Shown: one piece after another, positions 22,401 through 32,318 of the stretch
Layout: the number at the start of each line of letters is the position of its first letter
How positions within the stretch are numbered: position 1 is the first letter of the stretch
Assembly (NCBI GenBank): GCA_902651635.1
Contig: CACRSC010000118.1
Coordinates: forward strand, 124,001-188,000
Direction of reading: 5' to 3'
DNA length: 64,000 nt
Origin: Mastigamoeba balamuthi
Lineage: Eukaryota > Evosea > Mastigamoebida > Mastigamoebidae
Translations under genes and position numbers: made by a program
Notes under the pieces: model-generated
Databases searched by the model: none
What the model was told of the DNA's origin: nothing
The model's input: the letters and a program-made list of their open reading frames with translations, nothing else

Positions 22401-23940
22401 GGTGGAGCGCAGGTTCTCGTCCTTCTTGAAGCAGTCGAGCAGGAAGTACTCGAGCAGCTGCAACGCAACAGAGGTGAGCAACAGGACAAGCAGCAGCAAC
22501 GCCAAGGGGGAGTCTCGAGCCCCTCGGGCGTCTGGTGGCGCTGACGGACCGACGAGATGCCAGGGGGCAGCGGCGGGTGGTCCTCCATGACGATCCTAGC
22601 ACGCAGAGGCGTCAGGGGGGTCGATGGGGCAGAGGTCTGGAGGGGGGAGTGGCCTCACTTGTAGATGGCGGCCTGCTGGGGCATGCCCCAGAACGGCGGG
22701 TTGCCCGTGAGCAGCTCGATGATGGTCGCTCCGACGCTCCAGATGTCGCAGGCAGGCGTCGGCGTGCGCATCTCGATGATCTCGGGCGCCACTGGCACGA
22801 GGGGAGCGGCGTGTCAGGGGACCGAGACAAAGGGAAGCAGAAAGAGAGAATATAAGAGTGTGGGTGTGAGTGTGAGTGTGAGTGTGAATGTGAGAGTGTG
22901 AGATAATGAGATAGAAGAGCTGAGCAGACTCCAGTTGGGTGTCCCCGCGATGTTGTCGACAGTGGGGTCGAGCAGGTCGCAGCGGATCGAGACGCCAAAG
23001 TCGGTCAGCTTGATGGTGCCGTCTGTGCAGATGAGCAGGTTGGCCCCCTGCAAGCCCCCCGCAGAGCCCAGCCATCCCAGCCCATCCAGCCCATCCAGCC
23101 CAGCGGGTCAGCCCCAGCCACACACAAGGCAGAGGGCAGAGGGCAGAGGGCAGGAGGCAGGCCCTGCGGCTGCCGCGTGCCTTGATGTCCCTGTGGATGA
23201 CTCCCTGGCCGTGCAGGTAGACGAGGCCCTTGAGCAGCTGCTGCGTGTAGACGCGGACGAGGCTCTCGGGCAGCACCCCGGCGCTCTTGATCAGCCCGCT
23301 CAGCGACCCGTTCTCGATGTACTCCATCACGATGTACACGTGCGCGTCCGTGCTCAGGTGCTCGTTGTACCTCACCACGTCTGCGCCAGGGTCCCCGTCC
23401 CGTCCCCCTCAGCTCAGCTCGGCTCGGCTCGGCTCAGCTCCCCCCAGCCCAGGGGCCAGTGCACGTACGCTTGTCAGAGAGCGACTGCAGCAGCTTGATC
23501 TCGTTCTGGGGCGCGCAGCGGCGTCAGTGGCGGCCGCGGGGTGCGGGGGACGGCGCACCTTGAGCGACTGCGCCTGCTCGCGCTTGGCCGCGAGCTTCTT
23601 GACGGCTGCGGCGTGCGTCGGATGGGAACGAGCGTGGGGGGAGGGGGGTGAGTGTTTTTTAAAAGTGGCCAAGTTGGGCCCAGAAGCCCACAGCGCACCG
23701 ACAAAGTAGCCCTTGGCCTTGTGGACGGCCTGCGGCGCGCGATTCGGGTTAGGCGTGTGGCGGGGGGTGCGGATCGCGCCTTGAAGACGACGCCGAAGCT
23801 GCCCTTGCCGATGACCTCCATCAAGATCTGAGAATGCATCGCGAAATTAGGGGATATTATCTCCCCGGCCAACCCCAGGGCCCCGGGGCACGCACGTAGC
23901 TGCCGCCGAGGGCCTGGCGGTCCCTGTCGGTGATCTCCAT
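19450..23940 (-). CDS. Protein kinase of the Cdc7/SepA/MAP3K-epsilon type with C-terminal helical repeats
   Basis: Start [15 protein letters not shown] at 23940, stop 19450-19452. The kinase domain is spread over tiny exons (23896-23940, 23780-23827, 23699-23729, 23559-23605, 23469-23505): [10 protein letters not shown] (Gly loop), VAVKKL (catalytic Lys), [35 protein letters not shown] (catalytic Asp), [60 protein letters not shown] disordered linker and then armadillo-like helices follow ([80 protein letters not shown]). This order is that of S. pombe Cdc7, Dictyostelium SepA and plant MAP3K-epsilon, which act in septation/cytokinesis signalling. The intron 23730-23779 uses a GC donor. Confidence 0.88.
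23730..23779 (-). other. GC-AG intron inside the kinase N-lobe
   Basis: The exon ends TTCAAG, the 50-nt intron begins GCGCGA and ends CCGCAG. Removal joins GVVFK to [15 protein letters not shown], matching the spacing from Gly loop to catalytic Lys in related kinases. Confidence 0.75.
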
Positions 23941-24050
23941 GGCAGGCGAGGTCCCCAGCACACGCGCGCCGCGCACCGGTCTCCGCGGATTTCGAACGCT
24001 TGGGCGCGAAAAAGACGGGAAGGAGACCACGATATCACCCCCCTCGTGGG

Positions 24051-24068
24051 GGAGATACGCGTATCTCC
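24051..24068. promoter_or_regulatory. 18-bp perfect palindrome in a divergent promoter
   Basis: GGAGATACGC/GTATCTCC is a perfect inverted repeat between the kinase start (23940) and the complexin-like start (24149). The same core occurs at 26627-26640, 26766-26779 and 35323-35336, always just upstream of gene starts. It is likely a transcription-factor site. Confidence 0.7.
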
Positions 24069-24148
24069 TGGGCAGTTTTTATTCCTCTGATACCGTCCCT
24101 GCGTATCCGAAACCACCGGACGCACCGGACGCACGCACGGGACCAGCG

Positions 24149-24919
24149 ATGGAGTTCCTCGCCAAGAAGTTCGTGGAGAGGTAGGCGCACCCCGCCGTCC
24201 ACCCCCCCCCAGATCTGGCGCGTGGCCTGAGGAGCGAGCTGCACAGGGAGCTGTCGGGGTTCAAGAAGGAGGTGTTCGGGGAGGAGAAGGGGAGCGGGGA
24301 CGAGGGGGCCGAGGAGAGCGACAAGAAGAAGAAGAAGAAGCAGAAGAAGAAGGAGAAGGAGGAGGCCCAGATGCGCAAGATGAAGGACGACTTCAAGGCC
24401 CTCGAGACGCGCAAGAAGGAGCGCGACAAGGCAGCGCCCCAGCGCATGGCCGAGCTCCGCGAGAAGTACGGCGTCGAGTCGGGCAAGAAGAAGAAGACTC
24501 CCGCCTCCCCCTCTGCCACCCGCCCAGCCTCTGCCCAGCAACAGCAGCAGCAGCAGCAGGAGGCAGAGGCAGCAGCAGCAGCAGCAGCAGCGGCCACAGC
24601 GTCGCCGCAGCAGGAGGGGAGGAAGAAGAAGGGGCTCCTGGGGAAGCTCAAGAGCAAGGTGGCCAGGAAGCGCGACGACGGCGGCTCCGACAGCCAGAGC
24701 GAGGCCCCCGACGCCCCCGCAGCCGCAGCTGCTGGTGCCGCTGGTGCCGCTGGTGCTGCGGGTGCTGCAGCTGCGGGGGTGGTGCAGCAGGGGGGCGCTG
24801 TGCCCGAGAAGAGGGAGGCCAAGGAGTCGCTGCTGCAGGACCAGGGGCCCGGCGCTGGCCAGCAGCGCAGGTTCACGCTCCCCGGGCCCTTTGCCAACTG
24901 CCCCTGCCAGATCCTATGA
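24149..24919 (+). CDS. Complexin-like protein with C-terminal CaaX box
   Basis: Exon 1 (24149-24180) codes MEFLAKKFVE. A short intron ends at about 24231, and exon 2 runs to TGA 24917-24919. After a Lys-rich stretch comes a long charged helix, DDFKALETRKKERDKAAPQR, then MAELREKYGVESGKKKK. The (I/L)R(D/E)KYG(I/V)..KKK ending and the MEF start are the signature of complexins, which clamp and activate SNARE complexes through this central helix. Ala/Gln-rich low complexity follows, then an end of CPCQIL. CQIL is a CaaX prenylation box with Leu (geranylgeranyl type), and the Cys upstream could be palmitoylated. Farnesylated complexins are known in animals. An alternative is an unrelated Lys-rich coiled coil. 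The splice acceptor is chosen to keep the frame. Confidence 0.55.
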
Positions 24920-25429
24920 GGGCCGCGCGCACCGCGCTATGCGAACACCGGAAGGGCCTGTTGTCCTGTAGAGCGCCGCCTCCGCGTCAGTTATTCTTGC
25001 GGTTTTTGCTGTGCAGATGCGCCGCCCGATGCGGAATTAGTTTTCCTGCGTAGCGATCGGAAATGCGAACCCGCCGTAAACGGACAGCCCGTGCGCTCTC
25101 GAGTGGATTCCTTGGCGTAGTGGCGTTGGTGCCGCGCCCGGTCGATGGGCCGCGTGTCAAACCACGAGATATTTGTGTCTTTTTTTGAAAAAGACCGCCA
25201 AAGATAGGAATATCTTACGGAAATGTCGCGTTAGGCGGGGGCAGGGCGCGCAGCTCGCTGGGGGGCGTTCACAATTGGTCGTTCAGCGGCGCACAGCAAG
25301 CAGTCGCGACGCGGGGCTCCAAGTCAGCAGAAAAAGCTGTAGAGTGAAATGGACCCTCCCGACCCATAATTATCTGGCACAGCGCAATTCTGCCCCACTT
25401 CAATACCGCAGGGATACAGTAGAATAATT
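24920..25429. other. Intergenic, 5' side of U6 gene 1
   Basis: About 500 bases. The last 70 contain the U6 promoter elements; the rest shows no gene. Confidence 0.5.
25362..25369 (+). promoter_or_regulatory. DUSE-like ACCCATAA element of U6 gene 1
   Basis: ACCCATAA ends 61 bases before the U6 start. The second U6 gene has the same box at the same distance, while the sequence between is otherwise diverged except for ACAGCGCAATT and TAGAATAATTG. This box and spacing match the Dictyostelium upstream sequence element of small RNA genes. Confidence 0.75.
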
Positions 25430-25527
25430 GTCCTTCGGGACATATCATAAATTGGAACGATACAGAGAAGATTAGCATGGCCCCCGCGCAGGGATGACAC
25501 GCACAATCGAGAAGTAACCCACTTTTT
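25430..25527 (+). ncRNA. U6: U6 spliceosomal RNA, copy 1
   Basis: The 5' hairpin GTCC-TTCG-GGAC is followed by ATTGGAACGATACAGAGAAG, the ACAGAGA box that pairs with the 5' splice site. Then come ATTAGCATGG, the catalytic U6 core with GATGACACGCAC, and a T run at 25523-25527 as RNA polymerase III terminator. U6 forms the active site of the spliceosome with U2. It is identical through the RNA body to copy 2 on the other strand at 29941-30039. Confidence 0.96.
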
Positions 25528-25649
25528 GCCCGCCGAGTCGTCAGTCACCTCGAACGATTTCACACAGGAGCGCAATCTCGCAGTTTTTCCAGAGAGAAAC
25601 GTTGGGGCAAATCAATTGTATTTCGGCTGTCACCTCTCGGCGGCTGCGG

Positions 25650-26597
25650 CTACGCGGCGTTGCGGACGACGAGGGCGGCGTAGGGCCCGCCGCGGCCCTG
25701 CTGCCCCATGCCCCTGCGCGAGAAGAGGACGACCTCGGAGGGCGCGCGCGGGTCGTCGGGGACGCCGCCCGGGACGCCCGGGACGTTGAACTGGTTGGCC
25801 CAGTACCTCCAGTCGGCCGAGCACTCGATGCGCTCCCTGTGCAGCAGCACGCTGAAGACCGCCTGGTCGAACCGGTGGTTCCGCGCCGTCGCCCCCTCGG
25901 GCGCGATGCACCCGCGGACCAGCGCGCACCGCGCCGCGGGCTCGAGGACGCGCGCGTGGGCCCGCGAGCCGTGCACGTAGGCCTGTATGCCGCCCGCGCA
26001 CATGGGCGCGTGCTCGTACGCGCCCCTCGGCGCCCCAAGCGACGCCAGCGTCCCCTCGGCCACGAGCTCCCCGAGCTCCCCGCAGCAGCGCCCGCGCGTC
26101 CGCAGGCCCTCCTGCCGCACGAACAGGTGCCCCTGGGCCCGCACCAGCGCCTCGAGCGCGCCCAGCGGCCCGCGGAGCTCCTGGCCGGCGTCCTGGTAGA
26201 GCACCGCGCGCAGCTCCCCCAGCGAGTGGTTCATGACGAGGGGCTTCCACGCGTAGCTGCGCAGCTGCCCCACGTGCGCGGGGTACAGCTCGAACGGGAA
26301 CCGACGCGTCTCCACCCCGCGCCACCCGCGCGCCTCGGCCAGCTGGGAGGGCGCCAGGCCCAGGTCGTAGACGCGGACGCGGACAGAGGGCTCCCAGAAC
26401 TGCACGGAACCGACGAGGTTGCGCAGGCGCGCGAAGAACTCGGACGACGCGGACGTCACGACCGTGAAGCGCCCGGGGCCCACGGGAGGCGCCGACGGCG
26501 GGGCGCCCGGGTCCAGCCACGGGTCGCGGTCGCCGCCCGCGCGCGCGACGGCCGCCACGAGCGCCAGCCCGAGAGCCACCGCGGCCAGATCGCGCAT
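25650..26597 (-). CDS. Secreted DUF1647-type glycosyltransferase-like protein
   Basis: A single exon of 315 residues. MRDLAAVALGLALVAAVARA is a clear signal peptide. The body reads FTVVTSASSEFFARLRNLVG, VQFWEPSVRVRVYDLGL, VETRRFPFELYPAHVGQLRS, YAWKPLVMNHSLGELRAVLY, QDAGQELRG, APMCAGGIQAYV and HRFDQAVFSVLL. These match the DUF1647 / nucleotide-sugar-transferase-like fold (start TSAS..HF..L.NLVGS, YDLGL, YAWKP, D.G). The expected site is the ER/Golgi lumen. One N-glycosylation sequon (NHS). It shares a duplicated promoter region with the inhibitor-2 gene upstream. Sugar donor unknown. Confidence 0.75.
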   Translation of the reverse strand: MRDLAAVALGLALVAAVARAGGDRDPWLDPGAPPSAPPVGPGRFTVVTSASSEFFARLRNLVGSVQFWEPSVRVRVYDLGLAPSQLAEARGWRGVETRRFPFELYPAHVGQLRSYAWKPLVMNHSLGELRAVLYQDAGQELRGPLGALEALVRAQGHLFVRQEGLRTRGRCCGELGELVAEGTLASLGAPRGAYEHAPMCAGGIQAYVHGSRAHARVLEPAARCALVRGCIAPEGATARNHRFDQAVFSVLLHRERIECSADWRYWANQFNVPGVPGGVPDDPRAPSEVVLFSRRGMGQQGRGGPYAALVVRNAA

Positions 26598-26626
26598 GGG
26601 ATCTCGAAATTAATTGGGGGGAGGAA

Positions 26627-26640
26627 AGATACCCGTATCT
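26627..26640. promoter_or_regulatory. AGATACCCGTATCT motif
   Basis: One mismatch from the palindrome AGATACGCGTATCT. It lies 30 bases upstream of the glycosyltransferase start. Confidence 0.6.
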
Positions 26641-26765
26641 CTTCCAGGGGACAACGCCTAAAGAGAATGGGGCGCGCAAAGAAGGAGCCACGCGATGTCA
26701 GCTCAAGAGAACCACGGGGTGCGGCCACATCGCGCATTGGGTCACGAAATATTTCCGGGTGGGAA

Positions 26766-26779
26766 AGATACGCGTATCT
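26766..26779. promoter_or_regulatory. AGATACGCGTATCT palindrome
   Basis: Perfect 14-bp palindrome 58 bases upstream of the inhibitor-2 start, flanked by GGGA/TCCC. Same motif as at 24051-24068. Confidence 0.65.
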
Positions 26780-26836
26780 CTCCCAGGGAGAAGGCGCAAG
26801 CGAGCGGTGTACCAAAAACAGGGGCAGCGGCACACA

Positions 26837-27755
26837 ATGTCGGAGCCACGCGGTGTTCTCAAGCACGACGACACCAAGAAGCCGCGCGCGGCCTCCCTCC
26901 CTCCCTCCCTCCCTCCCCGCGCCACCGCCTGACGCTCCCCGGCAGGAGGGCGCGGGTGGTGTGGGACGAGGACAACCTGGACGCCTGCGAGGCCGAGCGG
27001 CGGCCGCGGATGAAGATCACCGAGCCCAAGACGCCCTACAACTACGACTACTCGTCCCACAGCGACAGCGACGGCTCCTCCAGCGCCCGCGCCGCCCTCA
27101 GCTCCTCCTCCGACGCCAAGGACGACGACGCCGAGTGCCCCCGCGCTGCAGCCGCAGCCGCAGCCGCGGCCGACGTCGCCCAGCCCAGCCCCAAGGTGTC
27201 CGGGAAATATCTTCCCAGATCTGCCGGGGAATCACGATTCGCGGATCAACTGATTCGGCGTGTTGGCGGCACAGAGGGTCAAGATCGCCGAGGTCGTCGA
27301 GACACACGCCGACGAGCTGCACAGCGCGCTGCGCAGGGTGGTCGAGGGCCAGGACAGCGCGGCCCCTGCCGCCGCCGTGTCGTCGCCGTGGGACGAGGAC
27401 GACGACGAGGAGGACGGCGACCGTTGCGTCACATTTCCCCGATAGATTCCCGCCACCAATTCCCGATCGCACAAATCTCCTGATATCGCGGTATCTTGCT
27501 GGGCTGTGCTGTGCGCACGGATGGACGGGAGCAGAGGAGGAGAGGAGGAAGCAGTTTGAGGAGAAGAGGAAGGCGCACTACGACGAGTACCAGCGGCTGC
27601 GCGAGATGATGGCGCGCAAGAAGCAGGGGCTGCCGGTGGAGGACGACGACGGCGACGACGACGAGGACGGCGACGACGAGGGCGGCGAGGACAGCGACAC
27701 GGAGATGGCCGACAGCGCCCCCGCCCCCTCGGCGCCCTCTGCCTCGTGCCAATGA
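26837..27755 (+). CDS. Protein phosphatase 1 inhibitor 2
   Basis: MSEPRGVLKHDDTKK provides the KGILK-like PP1-binding start. Exon 2, after an acceptor at 26945, reads VVWDEDNLDACEAERRPRMK, ITEPKTPYNYDY (the KI.EP.TPY motif) and then acidic Ser runs. Exon 3 (about 27277-27420) reads VKIAEVVETHADELH. Exon 4, after an acceptor at about 27530, reads RRKQFEEKRKAHYDEYQRLR, the conserved HYNE-type helix that enters the PP1 active site, followed by a long Asp/Glu tail. This is the full order of inhibitor-2 (PPP1R2/GLC8). The donor of intron 1 is unclear, because the exon-1 frame needs a non-GT or very early donor. Confidence 0.82.
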
Positions 27756-28291
27756 CCAGCCTGCCAGCCTTGCAGGGACGCCCAGCTGGCGCCACGGGCG
27801 GCTGAGCGGTTGCCCCCAGTTGGCGCGAAACAACGCTGGAGAAATCAGTTGATTTATCTCAAGATATCAGTTGAAAATATCTTCTCTGCTTTTTGTTTCG
27901 GCGTGGTGCTGAGCATCCAACACCTTTTTTGCTGTATTGGAGCGTGCCAAATCTGCGAGGCTGTGTTGGTCTGTGGAATGGGTGGGGAAGCCAGTTGGCG
28001 CGGCCACGAGGGTCCTGTGCAATTTTTCCTGCGGTAGGTGTGTAGGGAAATATCCCAGAGATTTCAAGGCATATTCCAATCTAGATACCAGCTTTTTGCC
28101 GCTCTGGAGGGTGCAGCGAGGTGCAACCGAGTGAACGAATTTTCGGTGATGACTCATCGATTTCCACACCACACCACCACGCCCTCTCTCTCTCACCCAT
28201 CACTTTTTCTTTGTGGTAGCCGTTGTGGAAGAGGGTGTGGAAGCAACCCCCCCGAGTGTCTCGCAGCCCTCTCGCATCACTCCCCGCCACC
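27756..28291. other. Intergenic, AT-richer; ZIP promoter
   Basis: About 530 bases with no gene. A T6 run at about 27924-27929 follows a short hairpin (GGTG...CACC), but no RNA promoter element precedes it. Confidence 0.4.
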
Positions 28292-29501
28292 ATGAGCCTG
28301 ACGAGCCTGACCACGACCAGCATGAGCGCATCGCTGTCGCACGCCGTCCCCGAGGACGACGGCGGCGAGTCGCACGCGAGCACGGGCCTGCGCGTGGGCG
28401 CCCTCTTCGCGGTGCTCGTCGCGGGCTTCTTGGGCGTCGCCACCCCCATGTTCTTCAAGCGCTGGTCCGCCAGCCCCGCCTTCACCCTCGGCAAGGCCCT
28501 CGGCGCCGGCGTCATCCTCGGCACCGCCTGTACGCTCCTCCACCCCCATCTCCTCTCTTCCTGTCGACCTCGGCGCTGACGTGGCTGCTGCAGTCATCCA
28601 CATCATGCCCGACGCCAACGAGAACCTCGAGGACCTGTCCGACTACCCCGTCAGCGCGGCGCTCGCACTGGGGGCGCTGCTGCTGACGCTGATCGTCGAG
28701 CAGCTGGCGGCCATCTACTTCGAGTCGCTGCAGAAGGAGAGCGGCCACAACTGCGCGACGGGCGGCGAGTGCACGGCCGACCGCCCCGTCGTGCCCGCGC
28801 CCGACGGCGGCGTGGCCATCGAGATCATCCCGACGTCGTCGCCCGCGCCCTCGATCGACGCCCCCAAGGAGGAACACGGCCACGGCCACGGCCACGGGCA
28901 CGACCACGGGCACGGGCACAGCCACGGGGCGGACGAGGCCCACGACGAGCGGCTGGACGCGGTGCCGCACAGGCTGCACCACCACCACCAGCACTCGCAC
29001 ATGGCGCCCGAGGGCGACGGCGCGCGCTCGTTCGTCATCGCGCACGTGCTCGAGGTCGGCATCGGCATCCACTCGGTCATCATCGGCATCGCGCTGGGCA
29101 CGACGACGAGCACGAGCGAGGCGCGCGCGCTGCTCGTGGCGCTCTGCTTCCACCAGTTCTTCGAGGGCATCGCGCTGGGCGTCAGCGTCCTCGAGGCCGG
29201 CCTGGGCCTCTGCAAGCGCGTGGGCGCCGTCGCCATGTTCACGCTGGCCACGCCCATCGGCACGGCCATCGGCCTGGGCATGTCGATCCACAGCGACCCC
29301 GACTCGCGCGAGTCCAAGCTGACGCAGGGCGTCTTCGACTCGGTCAGCGGCGGCATCCTCATCTACATGGCCCTCGTCGACATGGTCTCGGAGGAGTTCC
29401 AGGCCGGCGGCGAGGGCAAGAAGACCCCCATGCGTCTCGCCATGCTGCTGGCCCTCGTCGTGGGCGCCGGCCTCATGGCCATCGTCGGCATCTGGGCCTG
29501 A
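28292..29501 (+). CDS. ZIP-family zinc/metal transporter
   Basis: CCACCATG start, two exons (about 28292-28528 and 28594-29501). Eight hydrophobic segments are visible: LRVGALFAVLVAGFLGVATP, FTLGKALGAGVILGTA, ALALGALLLTLIVEQLAA, then after the loop SFVIAHVLEVGIGIHSVIIG, ALLVALCFHQFFEGIALGVS, VGAVAMFTLATPIGTAIGLG, SVSGGILIYMALVDMV and LALVVGAGLMAIVGIWA. HxxxE in VIAHVLEVGIGIHSV and HQFFEG are the metal-binding motifs of helices 4 and 5. The loop between helices 3 and 4 has a His-rich tract (HGHGHGHDHGHGHSHG), the usual zinc-sensing loop. This matches SLC39A1-3/ZRT-IRT proteins, plasma membrane or endosomal. Confidence 0.93.
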
Positions 29502-29940
29502 GGCCGCCCGAGTGCGAGGCGGAGGTTGAGACGAGGGGAGGGAGTACAGACTATGTGCCAATTTTTATTACGCAATCCCGTATTCCTACAGTGTCGCCAC
29601 CCACGCGAGGCCCCAGCGCAACAACAAGGGCCACACAAAGACATCACTTTTCTCGCTCGCCCTCGCGTGCTGATCTGCCTTTGACACCAAAGGTCCCCTT
29701 ATCCATTACCCACCTGCAAGAGGGGTCCCCCTTTTTCGAGTTTGGTCCTCACACTGTGCGGACACACATCCCCTTGGTGGGGGCGTCGATCAAAGCGATC
29801 TGAGCACTGTCTGCCCTGCCGTACGAATGCTGCGCCCTCAGGAGACATGGTCCTCCTCGGGTACTTGCTCGTGTTGCTGTCCACTCGGGGTCTTGCGGCT
29901 GGGGTGGGGATCGCCGACCCTCACCGCCAAGAGGGGTGCC
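29502..29940. other. Intergenic, 3' flanks
   Basis: About 440 bases, AT-richer, between the ZIP stop and the end of U6 copy 2. No gene recognised. Confidence 0.5.
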
Positions 29941-30039
29941 AAAAAAGTGGGTTACTTCTCGATTGTGCGTGTCATCCCTGCGCGGGGGCCATGCTAATCT
30001 TCTCTGTATCGTTCCAATTTATGATATGTCCCGAAGGAC
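29941..30039 (-). ncRNA. U6: U6 spliceosomal RNA, copy 2
   Basis: On the minus strand the RNA body is the same as copy 1 at 25430-25527, including the 5' GTCC-TTCG-GGAC hairpin and the ACAGAGA box, and it ends in a T6 terminator. The upstream flank keeps only three short blocks in common with copy 1, so this is an old duplicate kept by selection. Confidence 0.96.
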
Positions 30040-30099
30040 AATTATTCTACTCTACCGCTGCCGTATTCAACGCAGGGAAAATTGCGCTGTACGAGAGAA

Positions 30100-30107
30100 T
30101 TATGGGT
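30100..30107 (-). promoter_or_regulatory. DUSE-like ACCCATAA element of U6 gene 2
   Basis: The minus strand reads ACCCATAA, ending 61 bases before the U6 start, the same spacing as copy 1. Confidence 0.75.
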
Positions 30108-30332
30108 CGCGCGCATTCATTCATTTTCCGCTCCCGCTCATCTGTTTCTCCTTGGAGCGGCCCTCTCGAGGCGGCTGTGTTGCGCGGCCTGGGTGTCAGT
30201 CGGCGATGGCGTACCTGTGTCGACTGAGATTACATTATTCTCTACCCAGAACATTCCGCGGGATATTTGAATCTTGGGTCTCTTCCTTAATTGACTTGGC
30301 GTCTGTATTCACACCCGGTGGCCGCGCGGTTC

Positions 30333-31743
30333 TCAGTCGATCTCCCAAGACGACGTTTCGGGGAAGACAGCCGACACGACCTCAATGAGCTGCTTGAGGG
30401 CCTCGGGCTTGGTGGCGCTGCCGTCCTGGAAGCACAGGCAGTCGGGGTCCTGCTTCAGCGCCTGCTCCAGCGCCAGGGTGTTCTCGGAGACCTTGTCGCC
30501 CCACTCGACCGTGTGCAGCGACGCGTTGCCCAGCACAGAGGCGTTCTCGGCGAGGCCCACGTGCAGCTGCACCATCGACATGACCATGTCGGTCGTCAGC
30601 CGCAGCTTGTGCGACACGGTCAGCCGCATCTCCTCGGGCCACTGCACCCACGCCCTCTCCGAGATCCACTGGGCGCGTGGGTGGCCTGTCAGGTATCGGA
30701 ACTGCGATGATAACGGGATACGCGGATCTTACCCGAGACCAGAGATAGCACGAGTGGCTGGGGTAGTTGCGTGGACGGGCGCCGTACTTGGTGCCCAGCA
30801 CCTCGTTGGTGTAGTGCAGCTGCGTGTGCCACGACGGCGTGAAGACCCCCGGGAAGCTCGGCGCCTTCTGCCTCCCCTGATCTGCCCGCCCGATTCAATC
30901 AGAATTCCCTCCGAATTGAGAACGCGTATGGACGCTCTGCCGGAGCCATTCTGAAACTCACGGAAAACGGGGCGGCTGTCGGGCGAGACGAAGAAGCTTC
31001 TCTGGATGGGCTTCCAGACGAAGACGTCGTCGTTGAGGTAGAGAAAGCACTGCGACAGCCCCGCGATGCGGTGCAGGTTGGCCTCGATGGCGTTGGAGTT
31101 GGCCGTCGGCAGCCCCACAGTGCTGCCTCTGCTCCCGTTGCTCCCGTCGCCGCCCTCGTCCCCTTCTTCGACGAAGATCGAGGCGTGGGGGACGACGGTG
31201 ACGCGGGAGGTGTTGAGCCAGGCGGGGACCTGCCCGTCGGTGACGAGGAAGAGCCTGCGGGTCCACGGGGCGTTGCGCTCGAGGGCCCTGAGGCTGTACC
31301 GCAGCGTCCCCATGTCCCGTGTCCGCGACGCCGAAGTCGCTCCCCTCAGCACCCGCTCCACGACCCCGTGCCGTGCCACAGGGCGCCCGGCCCTCTGCCT
31401 CGGCGCTGCCTTGCCCTTGGGGGGCTCCTCGGACTTCTCTCTGTCCACCCACGTGTAGACGGCGTCGATTTCCTGACGTGGTATCGCGACCTCAGAGAGC
31501 GCTGCGGGCAGGGCGGTGGCTGAGCTGGCCTCGCACCTCGCACTCGAAGGGGGCGGCGGAGGCTCGGCGTGCGCGGAGGGGTTCTGGGGACGCGGGGTCA
31601 ACCGGAGTGGATGCTGCGAGCTGCGCGGTCCCCGATTCGTGCGCGGACACGTCCGGGTCCCCGGAAGGCGCGGCAACGAACGCCAGGTACAGCTGGGCCG
31701 TCGTCACGAGCAGCAGCAGCGCACAGAGGGCGACAAGGCGCAT
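30333..31743 (-). CDS. Stealth-family phosphotransferase 1
   Basis: The signal anchor MRLVALCALLLLVTTAQLYL starts at 31743. After a luminal stem, exon 2 gives Stealth CR1 (EIDAVYTWVD). CR2 follows (DMGTLRYSLRALERNAPWTR, RLFLVTDGQVPAWLN, VTVVPHASIFVEEGDEGG, ANSNAIEANLHRIAGLSQ, CFLYLNDDVFVWKPI). Then come CR3 (FPGVFTPSWHTQLHYTNEVL) and CR4-like sequence (WVQWPEEMRLTVSHKLRLTT, LKQDPDCLCFQDGS). Stealth enzymes move hexose-1-phosphate onto glycans, like the GlcNAc-1-phosphotransferase alpha/beta chain. Introns lie near 31472-31545, 30890 and 30680. A near-identical tandem copy lies at 32319-33844. Confidence 0.9.
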
Positions 31744-32318
31744 TTAGGGCTTTCTCTCTCTCTCCGGGTCCGAGCGACTGAGACCTCAGAGGCTTTCTAT
31801 TTCTGGCGTCTTCTGGAAATGCTCTTTGAGGGCAACGCCAACGTGGCGTCCGAATCTCGCGACTGTCCTCGAGTGTCGCTGCCGCACACAAAAAGCCTTC
31901 TGGAACTGCGGCGCTGGCTTGAGAGGACAGGAGGGCAGCAGACCCCATTCTGTCAGTCACGAGGGGCCCCTCGGACATCAGTGCTTTGTACTGCCCCCAA
32001 AATAGCCTCATCGCCCCGGATTTTGCCCTCCTCGTTCTCTCTAACCGAGTATCAGAGCTCGCGTGCGGAGGGGGGAATGCCCTTCGTGGCTACCGTCTCC
32101 GCCTGACGCCCAGAGGACACGTGGCTCGCGACTGGCTGACCTCGAACGAGCACATGTTTTACATGAGCGAGGGCGACGCTCGGGCCTGTCGGCCAGAGCC
32201 CGCTGGATGTGCCCATCCCCCTCTCTCGGGAACTGTTCAGCGCGGCTGACCTCCCAGAATGGGGGACGGGCTGTGCAGTGCGCCCGAAGGCGCACTGAAA
32301 GCTCAATCTCAGCCCCCG
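31744..32318. other. Spacer between the two Stealth genes
   Basis: About 575 bases, promoter side of Stealth 1 and 3' flank of Stealth 2. No gene recognised. Confidence 0.5.

Larger units (their letters stand above)
26577..26880. repeat. Imperfect tandem duplication of a bidirectional promoter
   Basis: Two units, about 26577-26720 and 26714-26880, each contain in order GCGGCCA.ATCGCGCAT.GG, an A-rich spacer, AGATAC.CGTATCT, and then GGAGCCACGCG.TGT..TCAAG. In unit 1 the glycosyltransferase ATG (26597) is live. In unit 2 the inhibitor-2 ATG (26837) is live. The partner start in each unit is decayed. Confidence 0.7.

Noticed and set aside
27900-27930. Hairpin followed by T6, a possible polymerase III RNA end
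   Set aside because: No DUSE box or internal A/B boxes upstream and no known RNA fold.
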